13,958 bases of DNA from a bacterium (GTDB taxonomy: Bacteria > Ratteibacteria > UBA8468 > B48-G9 > JAFGKM01). The notes under the pieces are model-generated. The model did no database searches and was not told the origin of the DNA. It saw only the letters and a list, made by a program, of their open reading frames with translations. The stretch lies in assembly GCA_029548585.1 (NCBI GenBank), contig JAKPNC010000074.1, positions 1 through 13,958 of the forward strand. Direction: 5' to 3'. The translations under genes were made by a program, and so were the position numbers. Of the stretch, positions 7,146 through 13,958 are shown piece by piece (position 1 is the stretch's first letter; the number at the start of each line of letters is the position of its first letter).

Positions 7146-9380
7146 ATGAAAAAAAATATGATAAGACGCTTGAACACGCTATTCTTTTTCTTATCAATCT
7201 TCGCCGGAATGCTTGGAGCCGACGGTGTCATCATAATACCCCGGCCGCCCCGTCCGGGGCCTCCCGTTACCCCCTACCCCCTTGAGGTAAGATCCCACCT
7301 CGTAGATGTTTCTATAAAGGATAATATTGCCGTGACGGAAATACGGCAGGAATTCTACAATCCTACTTTGTCTACGCTCGAAGGAGTATACATCTTTCCC
7401 ATACCCGTGGACGCTGCCATAACAAGCTTCTCAATGGAGATCAACGGCGCCCGGACAAAGGCTGAACTGCTCGATTCTGAAACAGCGAAAAAAGCCTACG
7501 AGGATATCGTAAGAACGATGAAAGATCCCGCCATGCTTGAATATGCAGGAAGAGGAGCCTTCAGAGTGAAGATCTATCCCATTGAGCCGCATTCGACTAA
7601 AAAGGTAAGCATCAGCTATGGACAGCTCCTGGATACTGACTCAGGCATAACAGGCTACGTGTATCCTCTCAAGACCGGGAGGTTCTCTTTAAAACCTGTA
7701 GAGGACGTGGGCATAAGGGTTAAGGTAACGACGGAAAAACCAATGAAAATGATATATTCCCCGTCCCACCAGGTTGACGTGGAAAGATTGGGAGACCATC
7801 GTGCTGCCATCCTCTTCCAAAAGAAGAACGTGCTGCCGGACAGGGATTTCTCACTCTTCTTTTCAACCCACGAATCACGGGTAGGGGCAGACATTCTCAC
7901 CTATGATGATGAAGAAGGGGAAGGAGGCTTTTTCATCCTTAACATCTCTCCTTCCTTTGCACCGGAAGACGGTAAAACAAACGGCAAGAACATGGTTTTT
8001 GTGGCAGATTCTTCAGGAAGCATGTCAGGCAAAAAGATTGAACAGGCAAAAAGGGCCCTCGGTTTCTGCATCGAAAACCTCAATCCTAATGACACTTTCG
8101 AAATAATTCGCTTCTCAACCGTGGCAAGAAACCTTTTCGGCAGGATGTCGCCGGCAGATCCAGGAAAAGTGAAGGCAGCCAGGAATTTCATCGATGCAAT
8201 GGAGGCTTCCGGAGGCACAAACATCGGGGAAGCTCTTGAAAAAGCCTTTGACTCGATTGGAGACGGGCAAAATGAAAACGCATCTTCCATAGTATTCATA
8301 ACAGACGGAAAGCCGACAGTGGGGAAAACCTCAAGCGGTGAACTGCTGGAGATAGTCAAAAAGAATAGTGGGAAAAAGGCCAGGGTATTCGTTTTCGGCA
8401 TTGATCACGCCATCGATACCCACCTTCTGGATCTTATCGCCAGGGAATCCTCCGGATACAGGACATACGTTTCTCCGGATGAAGACATTGAGATAAAGGT
8501 ATCATCCTTCTACGAAAAGATAAGGTTTCCTTTCATATCAGACATTGAGATTGACTTCGGCGAAATGGGGGCTCACAGTGTCTGCCCGGCAAAACTGCCG
8601 GACCTCTTCCGCAACTCACAGGTACTTGTTACCGGAAGGTACAGGGGAAAAACGGGAGCCATCGTGAAAATCTACGCCAAAAAGGGAAAGGAAAAGATCG
8701 CGATTGAGGTTCTTCCGGGAACCATGGACCTGCCGGCAGAAGCAAGATCTTTCATACCGCGCCTTTGGGCCGCCCAGCATGTCGGATATCTTCTTGACAC
8801 GATGAGACTTGAAGGGGAAAACCCGGAGCTGAGGGAGGAAATAATACGGGTTTCGAGGAAATACGGGATCATAACTCCCTACACGAGTTTCCTGATCATG
8901 GAAGATAATGAGAAAAGGGAGTTTCGGGAAGAAGACCCGGCACACCCCCTGATGGGTCAGGCTTCCCTTGACCGGGAATTCAGGGAAAGGATATCGGGGG
9001 AATTCGGGACTCTTGGCGCAAGATCGGGCAAAGGCAGCGTTAATGCCAGTTCAGAGGTCTTCGCCCTCCAGAAAAGCAGAAACCTCGACGAGATTCACCA
9101 GGGGAGTGAAAGACTTTCTTTCAAAGGTGCATCGGGCATCAGAAGCAACCTGTCATCCCTGGTTCGATACACCGGAAACAGGGCCTTCTACTGGAACGGG
9201 AAATCCTGGGTGGATTCCAATTCGGTCTCCCGGCCTAAAGAAAGCGCGTTGAAGATCAGGTTTGCATCTGAGGAGTATTTTGACCTGCTTTCAGTAAATC
9301 CCGGTGCAGCACGTTTCCTTTCCATAGGCAGGAATCTTATTTTCCTTCTGGACGGAAGGCTGTACGAAATTTACGATTGA
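7146..9380 (+). CDS. Secreted VIT and von Willebrand factor A domain protein
   Basis: A 744-residue protein with a Sec-type signal peptide (basic start, hydrophobic residues 11-24, likely cleavage near 25). A proline-rich stretch follows at 32-45, then a VIT domain at about 45-165 with its typical core (TEIRQEFYNPTLSTLEGVYI, then FPIPVDAAITSF). The VWA domain covers about 280-450 with an intact metal site: D288-S-S290-G-S292, Thr358 in GGTNI and Asp387 in ITDGKPT. The tail keeps the family element YGIITPYTSFLIMED (573-587), then FYWNGKSWVDS (681-691). No LPxTG or C-terminal membrane helix is visible, so it is probably periplasmic or outer-surface. GGCGGG provides a ribosome site. It follows the anti-sigma gene by 36 bp and likely shares its transcript. 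VIT-VWA proteins are inter-alpha-trypsin-inhibitor-like adhesion or protein-interaction modules; the partner is unknown. Confidence 0.92.
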   Translation: MKKNMIRRLNTLFFFLSIFAGMLGADGVIIIPRPPRPGPPVTPYPLEVRSHLVDVSIKDNIAVTEIRQEFYNPTLSTLEGVYIFPIPVDAAITSFSMEINGARTKAELLDSETAKKAYEDIVRTMKDPAMLEYAGRGAFRVKIYPIEPHSTKKVSISYGQLLDTDSGITGYVYPLKTGRFSLKPVEDVGIRVKVTTEKPMKMIYSPSHQVDVERLGDHRAAILFQKKNVLPDRDFSLFFSTHESRVGADILTYDDEEGEGGFFILNISPSFAPEDGKTNGKNMVFVADSSGSMSGKKIEQAKRALGFCIENLNPNDTFEIIRFSTVARNLFGRMSPADPGKVKAARNFIDAMEASGGTNIGEALEKAFDSIGDGQNENASSIVFITDGKPTVGKTSSGELLEIVKKNSGKKARVFVFGIDHAIDTHLLDLIARESSGYRTYVSPDEDIEIKVSSFYEKIRFPFISDIEIDFGEMGAHSVCPAKLPDLFRNSQVLVTGRYRGKTGAIVKIYAKKGKEKIAIEVLPGTMDLPAEARSFIPRLWAAQHVGYLLDTMRLEGENPELREEIIRVSRKYGIITPYTSFLIMEDNEKREFREEDPAHPLMGQASLDREFRERISGEFGTLGARSGKGSVNASSEVFALQKSRNLDEIHQGSERLSFKGASGIRSNLSSLVRYTGNRAFYWNGKSWVDSNSVSRPKESALKIRFASEEYFDLLSVNPGAARFLSIGRNLIFLLDGRLYEIYD

Positions 9381-9450
9381 ATAATCAGTCTCTATGAGGC
9401 AAACGGGCCCATGAAAGACAGGCTCTTCCGCCTGGCAGGCATTACATGTA
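9381..9450. other. Gap after VIT-VWA gene with small hairpins
   Basis: Contains CAGGC-TCTTCC-GCCTG, immediately overlapped by a second possible stem, GCCTG-G-CAGGC. No T-run follows, so a standard intrinsic terminator is not apparent. Confidence 0.3.
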
Positions 9451-9479
9451 TTGACAGGGAGACCTTTAGACAATAAAAT
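9451..9479 (+). promoter_or_regulatory. Sigma70 promoter of pilin-like gene, probably leaderless
   Basis: TTGACA (9451-9456), 17-bp spacer, TAAAAT (9474-9479): the same hexamers and spacing as the ppdK promoter. Only six bases separate the -10 box from the ATG at 9486, so the transcript should begin at or next to the start codon. No purine-rich ribosome site is present. It probably also drives the three coupled genes that follow. Confidence 0.7.
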
Positions 9480-9485
9480 ATCTCT

Positions 9486-11471
9486 ATGGCAAAAAAAGGA
9501 TTTACCCTGATAGAGCTTTCAGCCGTAGCAGCTATAGTTTCAGCCCTGTCAGTAGGCACTTATCATGCTGTACAGAAGGGAAAATCATCCCAGTGCCTCA
9601 ATAATCTCAAGCAGTTGTACCAGGCCGTCTCCATGTTCTCCATGGACAACTCGGCGGTTCCTTCAGCCAGTTTTTTCCCCTCGTCGGTTTCTGATCCCAG
9701 GGGAATACATAATATCCTTGCCCAGTACGGGGCAAGGGGAAGCATACCTTTCTGCCCGTCGATACCGGAACAGCTTAATATTTACGGGACCAACTACATA
9801 TGGAACGACTCCCTCAACGGGAAGAGCATTGATTCTCTGCCGCCCGGCACGTGGCTCATGACAGAAATGACGGCTGTCAGCCAGAACATACCGGCGCCCC
9901 ATACCGGGCAGGGATACAACATTCTGTATGCCGGGGGAAATGCTCAACCCGGGCCAAGGGTCTCATTTCCGTCCGTTCCGGAATCCAGGTCAGAAGATCC
10001 AGGAAAACCTCAGGCCCAGGAAGAACCCCGGCCAAAACAATCTTACCCGTATCTTCTTGTGTCAGCCCCTTTGGAAATACAGGCAGGAGAGAAGGCAAAA
10101 TTCATTGTCTCAATAAAGGATCCTTCCGGGAAAAGCCTTCTTATCGGGGAAACTATCCTCGAGATATCTTCCGGTTCGGAATCCGCAGAATTCCCTTCTT
10201 CCCTCACGGTAACGGGCAACAAAGAGTCTGCCGATTTCGAATCGCTTTTTTACAAGGCAGGGAAAACGACCTTGAAAGTGACCGACTCACGGACAAACCT
10301 TACAAGTTCTGTTGACATTCAGGTTGCCCCGGGCAGGCCCCACTCCGTGGAATTCACAGGCTTTCCTGTCACGTGGGAAGCGGGAAAACCGGGCAGGGTA
10401 ACCGCGGCCTGTTACGACAAGTGGAAAAACAGGTCAGGATATACCGGCCCCTTCTTCATATACGACGATAACATGGATATCCCTTCCCTGGCCAGTGAAA
10501 TGAAAAACGGCCAATGGGCACAGGATCTGGTTTTTACGCGGGCAAGCGAAAAAAATGTTTTGCACGCGGCCATCGAAAGCCTTACGGTCTCCGGACCCGG
10601 GTTCGAAGTTCTCCATTCGGCGCCTGAAATCCTCCATGTGTCCGGAGAAGATGAAACCGTGGCAGGGGCCCCCTGCCAGGTATATGTTGAAATAAGGGAC
10701 AGGTTCGGCAACACGTGTACCGGTTATACCGGTCAGGCAGAAATGGAAATCCCCGAAGGGGCTTCCTCCGATTCGGCCAGGTTCTCGTTCTCCCCCGAAG
10801 ACAGGGGAAGAAAAAAAACCGGTGTGACATTCTTTTCTGCCGGAAACAAATCCCTGAGAATTTCATCCGGACAGATGAAGAATGAAAAGGGGATATACGT
10901 CAATCCCGGCCCATTGAGCGAATACAGGATAAGGGATATTGGCCCGCAGGAAGCCGGCACTCCTTTCGACATTGTGGTCAGGGCAACTGACCGTTGGGGA
11001 AACCAGATAAAGGGATTCTCCCTCAGGGATTCCTCGGGCAGCATAAGGTACGTCAACAGGGATTCAACAGCCGGCCTGTGGATGGAGACCGCAGTAATCA
11101 CCAGAGCCGGGAACCATTCCATATACATCGAAGACGCCTTCGGGATCAAGGGCCGTTCGAATTCTTTCGAAGTAAAAGCCTCCTCTCCTGAAAAGATGGA
11201 GATAGACGGCATACCCCGGGTGCTAAAGGAAAAGGAGCAATATTCCGCCAGAGTAACATTCAGGGACTCTTACGGCAACGAGATCCGGAATTACGCGGGG
11301 GAACTCGCAATAGATGCCTCCGGAGGGCTTAAAGCTGCATTGAAAACCGATGGGCAGGCCGTTATTTCCATTGAACCGCTTTCAAGCGGCATGCAGACCC
11401 TCAGGGTTTCAGACAGGAGAACCGGATTAAAATCCGAGAGAATCCTTTTCGTTCAAAAAGGGCAGCCTTAA
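9486..11471 (+). CDS. Prepilin-type protein with five tandem Ig-like repeats
   Basis: Residues 1-24 form a class III (prepilin) leader: K3-K4-G5 then FTLIEL, so a prepilin peptidase should cut after Gly5 and leave Phe1 and Glu5 of the mature protein, followed by the hydrophobic assembly helix. Residues 37-46 (CLNNLKQLYQ) and H139-x9-A-G150 match the pilin-like H-X9-DG family, except that the Asp is Ala here. After a proline-rich hinge (155-187) come five repeats of about 90-95 residues, near 188-283, 287-380, 381-476, 478-567 and 569-658. Repeats 3-5 carry an AGxPF/V-x-V-x-x-x-DxxGN-type strand pattern seen in bacterial Ig-like and filamin-like folds (DRFGN, DRWGN, DSYGN). At 661 residues it is far longer than a usual pseudopilin. 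The likely role is a fibre tip or a surface protein with extended arms. The stop overlaps the next start (TAATG). Confidence 0.85.
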   Translation: MAKKGFTLIELSAVAAIVSALSVGTYHAVQKGKSSQCLNNLKQLYQAVSMFSMDNSAVPSASFFPSSVSDPRGIHNILAQYGARGSIPFCPSIPEQLNIYGTNYIWNDSLNGKSIDSLPPGTWLMTEMTAVSQNIPAPHTGQGYNILYAGGNAQPGPRVSFPSVPESRSEDPGKPQAQEEPRPKQSYPYLLVSAPLEIQAGEKAKFIVSIKDPSGKSLLIGETILEISSGSESAEFPSSLTVTGNKESADFESLFYKAGKTTLKVTDSRTNLTSSVDIQVAPGRPHSVEFTGFPVTWEAGKPGRVTAACYDKWKNRSGYTGPFFIYDDNMDIPSLASEMKNGQWAQDLVFTRASEKNVLHAAIESLTVSGPGFEVLHSAPEILHVSGEDETVAGAPCQVYVEIRDRFGNTCTGYTGQAEMEIPEGASSDSARFSFSPEDRGRKKTGVTFFSAGNKSLRISSGQMKNEKGIYVNPGPLSEYRIRDIGPQEAGTPFDIVVRATDRWGNQIKGFSLRDSSGSIRYVNRDSTAGLWMETAVITRAGNHSIYIEDAFGIKGRSNSFEVKASSPEKMEIDGIPRVLKEKEQYSARVTFRDSYGNEIRNYAGELAIDASGGLKAALKTDGQAVISIEPLSSGMQTLRVSDRRTGLKSERILFVQKGQP

Positions 11472-12022
11472 TGAAAATAACGGTTATCAGCGATACTCAC
11501 GGAAGCCTCAGTGGATGGGAATCGGCCCATTTCCTTATATCTGTATCCAAATCGGTAATACATTGCGGTGACATCCTGAACCACGGGCCGGGCAACCCTC
11601 TGCCTGAAGGCTACAACCCTAAAGCCCTTCTCAACACCCTGAACGGCCTTGGAAAACAGGTCCTTCCGGTCAAGGGAAACTGCGATTCGGAGGTTGACCA
11701 GAATATGCTCGCGCATCCCCTCTCATATCCTTTTCTTTTTATCCAGCTGGGCGACATACGGCTGCTTGCTTCACACGGCCATCTTTGGGGAAAAGAGGAA
11801 ATGGTCTCTATCTCCGAAAAGTGGTCAATAAATATCCTCATAACCGGGCATACCCATCAATGGAAGATTGAGAAGCATGCCGGTTTCACCTGGCTTAACC
11901 CCGGAAGCCCTTCTCTGCCCAAAAATGGCCCCTCGGCGGCCCTGATAGACACCGAAAAATCGATCATAAGTGTCTATAACCTGAAAACACGTGAAATTCT
12001 TGATGAATCCCCGTTCAATTAA
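11471..12022 (+). CDS. yfcE: YfcE-family metallophosphodiesterase
   Basis: A 183-residue calcineurin-like phosphoesterase, the length of E. coli YfcE. All metal-ligand motifs are present: D8-x-H10, G33-D34 in HCGDILNHGP, G69-N70-C-D in GNCDSEVD, H102-G-H104, and G126-H127-T-H129, then NPGSPSLPK. The HGPGNPLPEGY stretch after motif 2 and GNCDSEVDQ closely recall YfcE itself. YfcE hydrolyses phosphodiester model substrates in vitro; its natural substrate is not settled. Its ATG overlaps the pilin stop by one base, so it is translated by coupling. Cytoplasmic, with no signal peptide. Confidence 0.93.
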   Translation: MKITVISDTHGSLSGWESAHFLISVSKSVIHCGDILNHGPGNPLPEGYNPKALLNTLNGLGKQVLPVKGNCDSEVDQNMLAHPLSYPFLFIQLGDIRLLASHGHLWGKEEMVSISEKWSINILITGHTHQWKIEKHAGFTWLNPGSPSLPKNGPSAALIDTEKSIISVYNLKTREILDESPFN

Positions 12023-12045
12023 CACAAGTACAGGATAGAATAAAT

Positions 12046-13284
12046 ATGTTTTCAAAAATCAGGCTTGAAGTAATATGCGTTGGAAACGAACTGCTTTACG
12101 ACAGGATAAATACCGATGTCAACATACTTTCGGCTATAATGGCTAAAGCCGGCTTGAGGATAAGCAGGTGCGTGACCGTGCCGGACATCGAGGACGAAAT
12201 AATCGCCTCGGTCAGAGAGTGCCTCAAAATGTCCGATATCCTCATTTTAACCGGAGGACTTGGCCCTACATCTGACGATATTACAAAGGAAGCGCTGGCT
12301 AAATTTCTTGGAAAGAAACTTGTATATTCCGGGGAGATCTGGCAGGGTATATGCGAAAGGTTCGCGAGAAGAGGCATTCTGCCTTCTGAAACAAATAAGA
12401 AACAGGCTTACGTGATAGAGGGCAGCGAGGTTCTCGACAATCCGGTTGGGACGGCTCCGGGCCTCCTTGTCCAGGAAAAGGGAAAGAAGATCGCTCTTTT
12501 CCCCGGACCGCCCGTAGAACTGAAGCCCATGGCAGAGAATTTTACCGAAAGAATCCGTGACGGGAAGGAAACTCCCCTGGAGATAAACCGTTACGGCCTT
12601 TATGGAATGGGCGAATCTGCGGTTGAAGAGAAAGTCAATCCCTTCATGAGAAAGATCGAAACCCCTTATACCATCCTTGCGAGCCCTCAGATGATAGAAA
12701 TACTCGTGACCTCTGAGTGCCCCCGGGAGAATCTTCAAAGGATAGGGGTTTTCCTTAAGGATGAGTTCGGGAACAGTTACGCGGGAATAAACCCGCCTTC
12801 TCTTCCGGAGATGCTGGGCTCTATCCTTAAAGAGAAGGATCTCAGGATCTCTTTGGCGGAATCATGCACGGGAGGGCTTGCTTCAAAACTTTTGACCGAT
12901 GTACCCGGAAGTTCGGCCTATTTCCAGGGATCGTTCGTGGCATACTCCAACAGCGTCAAGAAAAAGACCCTCGGGGTTCCCGGAAGCATTCTCAGAAAAT
13001 ACGGAGCGGTAAGCCCTGAAACTGCAACCTCAATGGCTAAAGGCGCTAAAAAGAAAGGCAAAGCCGATGTTTCAATAAGTTTCACCGGCATCGCGGGGCC
13101 TTCCGGGGCAACGGCAACAAAGCCCATGGGCCTGGTCTACATAGGCATCGGACTGCCCCGGAAAAAAACTGAAGTTTATCGGTTTATCTTCACCGGCAAC
13201 AGGGAAAGAATAAGAGAACAGGCCGTTTACAAAGGCTTTGACCTTCTTGTCAAACTTCTCAGGGAAGGCCATGTTAAAAAATAA
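12046..13284 (+). CDS. cinA: CinA: ADP-ribose pyrophosphatase / NMN amidohydrolase bifunctional protein
   Basis: A 412-residue protein of standard CinA length with both domains. The N-terminal MoaB/MogA-like domain (about 1-170) has VGNELLYDRI (12-21), TGGLGPTSDD (69-78), NPVGTAPG (112-119) and FPGPPVELKPM (152-162). In CinA proteins this part acts as an ADP-ribose or CoA pyrophosphatase. The C-terminal PncC domain (about 252-410) has the active-site AESCTGGL (271-278), then GSFVAYSNSVK, YGAVSPETA and FTGIAGPSGATATKPMG. PncC converts nicotinamide mononucleotide to nicotinic acid mononucleotide, a step of NAD salvage. It starts 23 bp after yfcE with a weak AGGA upstream, and overlaps mltG by 14 bp at its 3' end. 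No missing catalytic elements were seen. Confidence 0.96.
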   Translation: MFSKIRLEVICVGNELLYDRINTDVNILSAIMAKAGLRISRCVTVPDIEDEIIASVRECLKMSDILILTGGLGPTSDDITKEALAKFLGKKLVYSGEIWQGICERFARRGILPSETNKKQAYVIEGSEVLDNPVGTAPGLLVQEKGKKIALFPGPPVELKPMAENFTERIRDGKETPLEINRYGLYGMGESAVEEKVNPFMRKIETPYTILASPQMIEILVTSECPRENLQRIGVFLKDEFGNSYAGINPPSLPEMLGSILKEKDLRISLAESCTGGLASKLLTDVPGSSAYFQGSFVAYSNSVKKKTLGVPGSILRKYGAVSPETATSMAKGAKKKGKADVSISFTGIAGPSGATATKPMGLVYIGIGLPRKKTEVYRFIFTGNRERIREQAVYKGFDLLVKLLREGHVKK

Positions 13285-13958
13285 AATTTTTGTAACGTCG
13301 TCGATAATTCTGCTGGCAGCCTTCATAACGGTTAAAATCGTTACGATGCCGCCTCTTCTGAAAAACGCAAGACTGATAGAGATCCCGGAAGGATCCAACG
13401 CGCGGGAAATAGCCGTTATCCTGGAGGGAAAAAAGGTAATAAGGAAAGCGAGCTGGTTCCTCTTCTGGGCAAAAAGATACAACGTGCATAAAAGGCTTGA
13501 AGCCGGGATATACGAGTTTTCCGGGCGAACCCCCTTAAAGAAAGTCATATCAAAACTCTCCAGGGGAGAGGTTACCCTTGTAAAGGTGTCCATCCCCGAG
13601 GGCTATACCGTCAGGGAGATAGGTGCAGTGCTTGAGAGGAAGAAGCTTGCGGAAAGTGAAGAATTTATTAAATACGCTGAAGGCAAGAAGCTCGAGGGCT
13701 TCCTCTTTCCGGACACCTATCTTTTTCCCCACAAGGTATCCGTTGAAGCGATATCTTCCACCATGTTCAAGAGATTCAAGGATATTTTTGAGGACCTGTA
13801 CGGGAAGACTGTCGACGATACGAATTTCGAAGAAGTCAAAAGAATTATGACCGTTGCCTCCATAGTGGAGGAGGAAGCCATGTACAGTGATGAAAGAGAG
13901 GTAATAGCCGGTATCATCTACAGGCGCATATCAAGGAATATGCCCATTCAAAGTTGTT
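13271..13958 (+). CDS. mltG: Endolytic murein transglycosylase MltG (partial, 3' end outside window)
   Basis: The ATG lies inside the end of cinA, preceded by AGGGAAGG, and 229 codons are seen before the edge. An N-terminal membrane anchor (about residues 5-24) is followed by an extracytoplasmic LysM-like segment starting IPEGSNAREIA (about 38-48). Next come IPEGYTVREIG near 108-118, the family signature LEGFLFPDTYLFP near 141-153, and SIVEEEA, which carries the catalytic glutamate near residue 200. The last visible residues, MPIQSC, match the conserved M-P-L-Q-S/C-D/P-P element. MltG cleaves nascent glycan strands at the membrane and so limits their length. It is usually near other envelope genes; here it is the fourth gene of the pilin-yfcE-cinA-mltG chain. 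Confidence 0.95.
   Translation, partial: MLKNKIFVTSSIILLAAFITVKIVTMPPLLKNARLIEIPEGSNAREIAVILEGKKVIRKASWFLFWAKRYNVHKRLEAGIYEFSGRTPLKKVISKLSRGEVTLVKVSIPEGYTVREIGAVLERKKLAESEEFIKYAEGKKLEGFLFPDTYLFPHKVSVEAISSTMFKRFKDIFEDLYGKTVDDTNFEEVKRIMTVASIVEEEAMYSDEREVIAGIIYRRISRNMPIQSC

Noticed and set aside
9416..9440. Hairpins CAGGC/GCCTG as a terminator after the VIT-VWA gene.
   Set aside because: Five-bp stems without a following T-run do not meet the usual form of an intrinsic terminator.
12014..12041. TTCAAT-N16-TAGAAT as a promoter for cinA.
   Set aside because: The -10 would end four bases before the ATG, so the transcript would miss the start codon. The gene is better explained by read-through from the pilin-yfcE transcript.

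Overview
The window looks like chromosome of a diderm, free-living bacterium of moderate GC content. Codons such as AGG, AGA, ATA and GGA are used freely. Outer-envelope functions are present: a prepilin-type protein, a probable Tat-exported protein and an MltG-type lytic transglycosylase. Pyruvate phosphate dikinase and a DUF362 protein would fit an anaerobic or fermentative lifestyle, but that is inference. The pilin-like gene carries an N-terminal region of the H-X9-DG type, common in PVC-like and other uncultured phyla. The sequence alone does not fix a phylum. I see no rRNA, tRNA, CRISPR array, transposase or phage gene.

Left part, minus strand (1-4995). From right to left in the direction of transcription come ppdK (pyruvate phosphate dikinase), an MFS transporter, and the 5' part of a DUF362 protein with a twin-arginine leader that runs off the left edge. 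ppdK has a textbook sigma70 promoter (TTGACA-N17-TAAAAT) and a strong Shine-Dalgarno. A 9-bp GC-rich stem-loop lies between ppdK and the MFS gene. The 440-bp gap between the MFS and DUF362 genes holds a candidate promoter/operator for the DUF362 gene. It also holds what reads like a decayed small plus-strand gene.

Centre, plus strand (5410-9380). An ECF sigma factor, its membrane-bound zinc-finger anti-sigma factor (4-nt ATGA overlap) and a secreted VIT-VWA protein form one compact unit. Upstream of the sigma gene is GGAACAA-N15-GTCTAA, a close match to RpoE-type promoters, so the sigma factor probably drives its own operon. The anti-sigma factor is unusual: after one membrane helix and a long charged linker it ends in a domain resembling the PrcB C-terminal domain. 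That domain is probably the extracytoplasmic sensor.

Right part, plus strand (9451-13958). A second TTGACA-N17-TAAAAT promoter precedes a pilin-like protein carrying five tandem Ig-like repeats. This gene runs by a TAATG overlap into a YfcE phosphodiesterase, then CinA, then mltG, which overlaps cinA by 14 nt and is cut by the window edge.

The most interesting points are the sigma/anti-sigma/VIT-VWA envelope unit with its fused sensor, the Ig-repeat pilin, and two genes (sigma factor and pilin) whose -10 boxes end 6-7 nt before the ATG with no Shine-Dalgarno, which suggests leaderless mRNAs.
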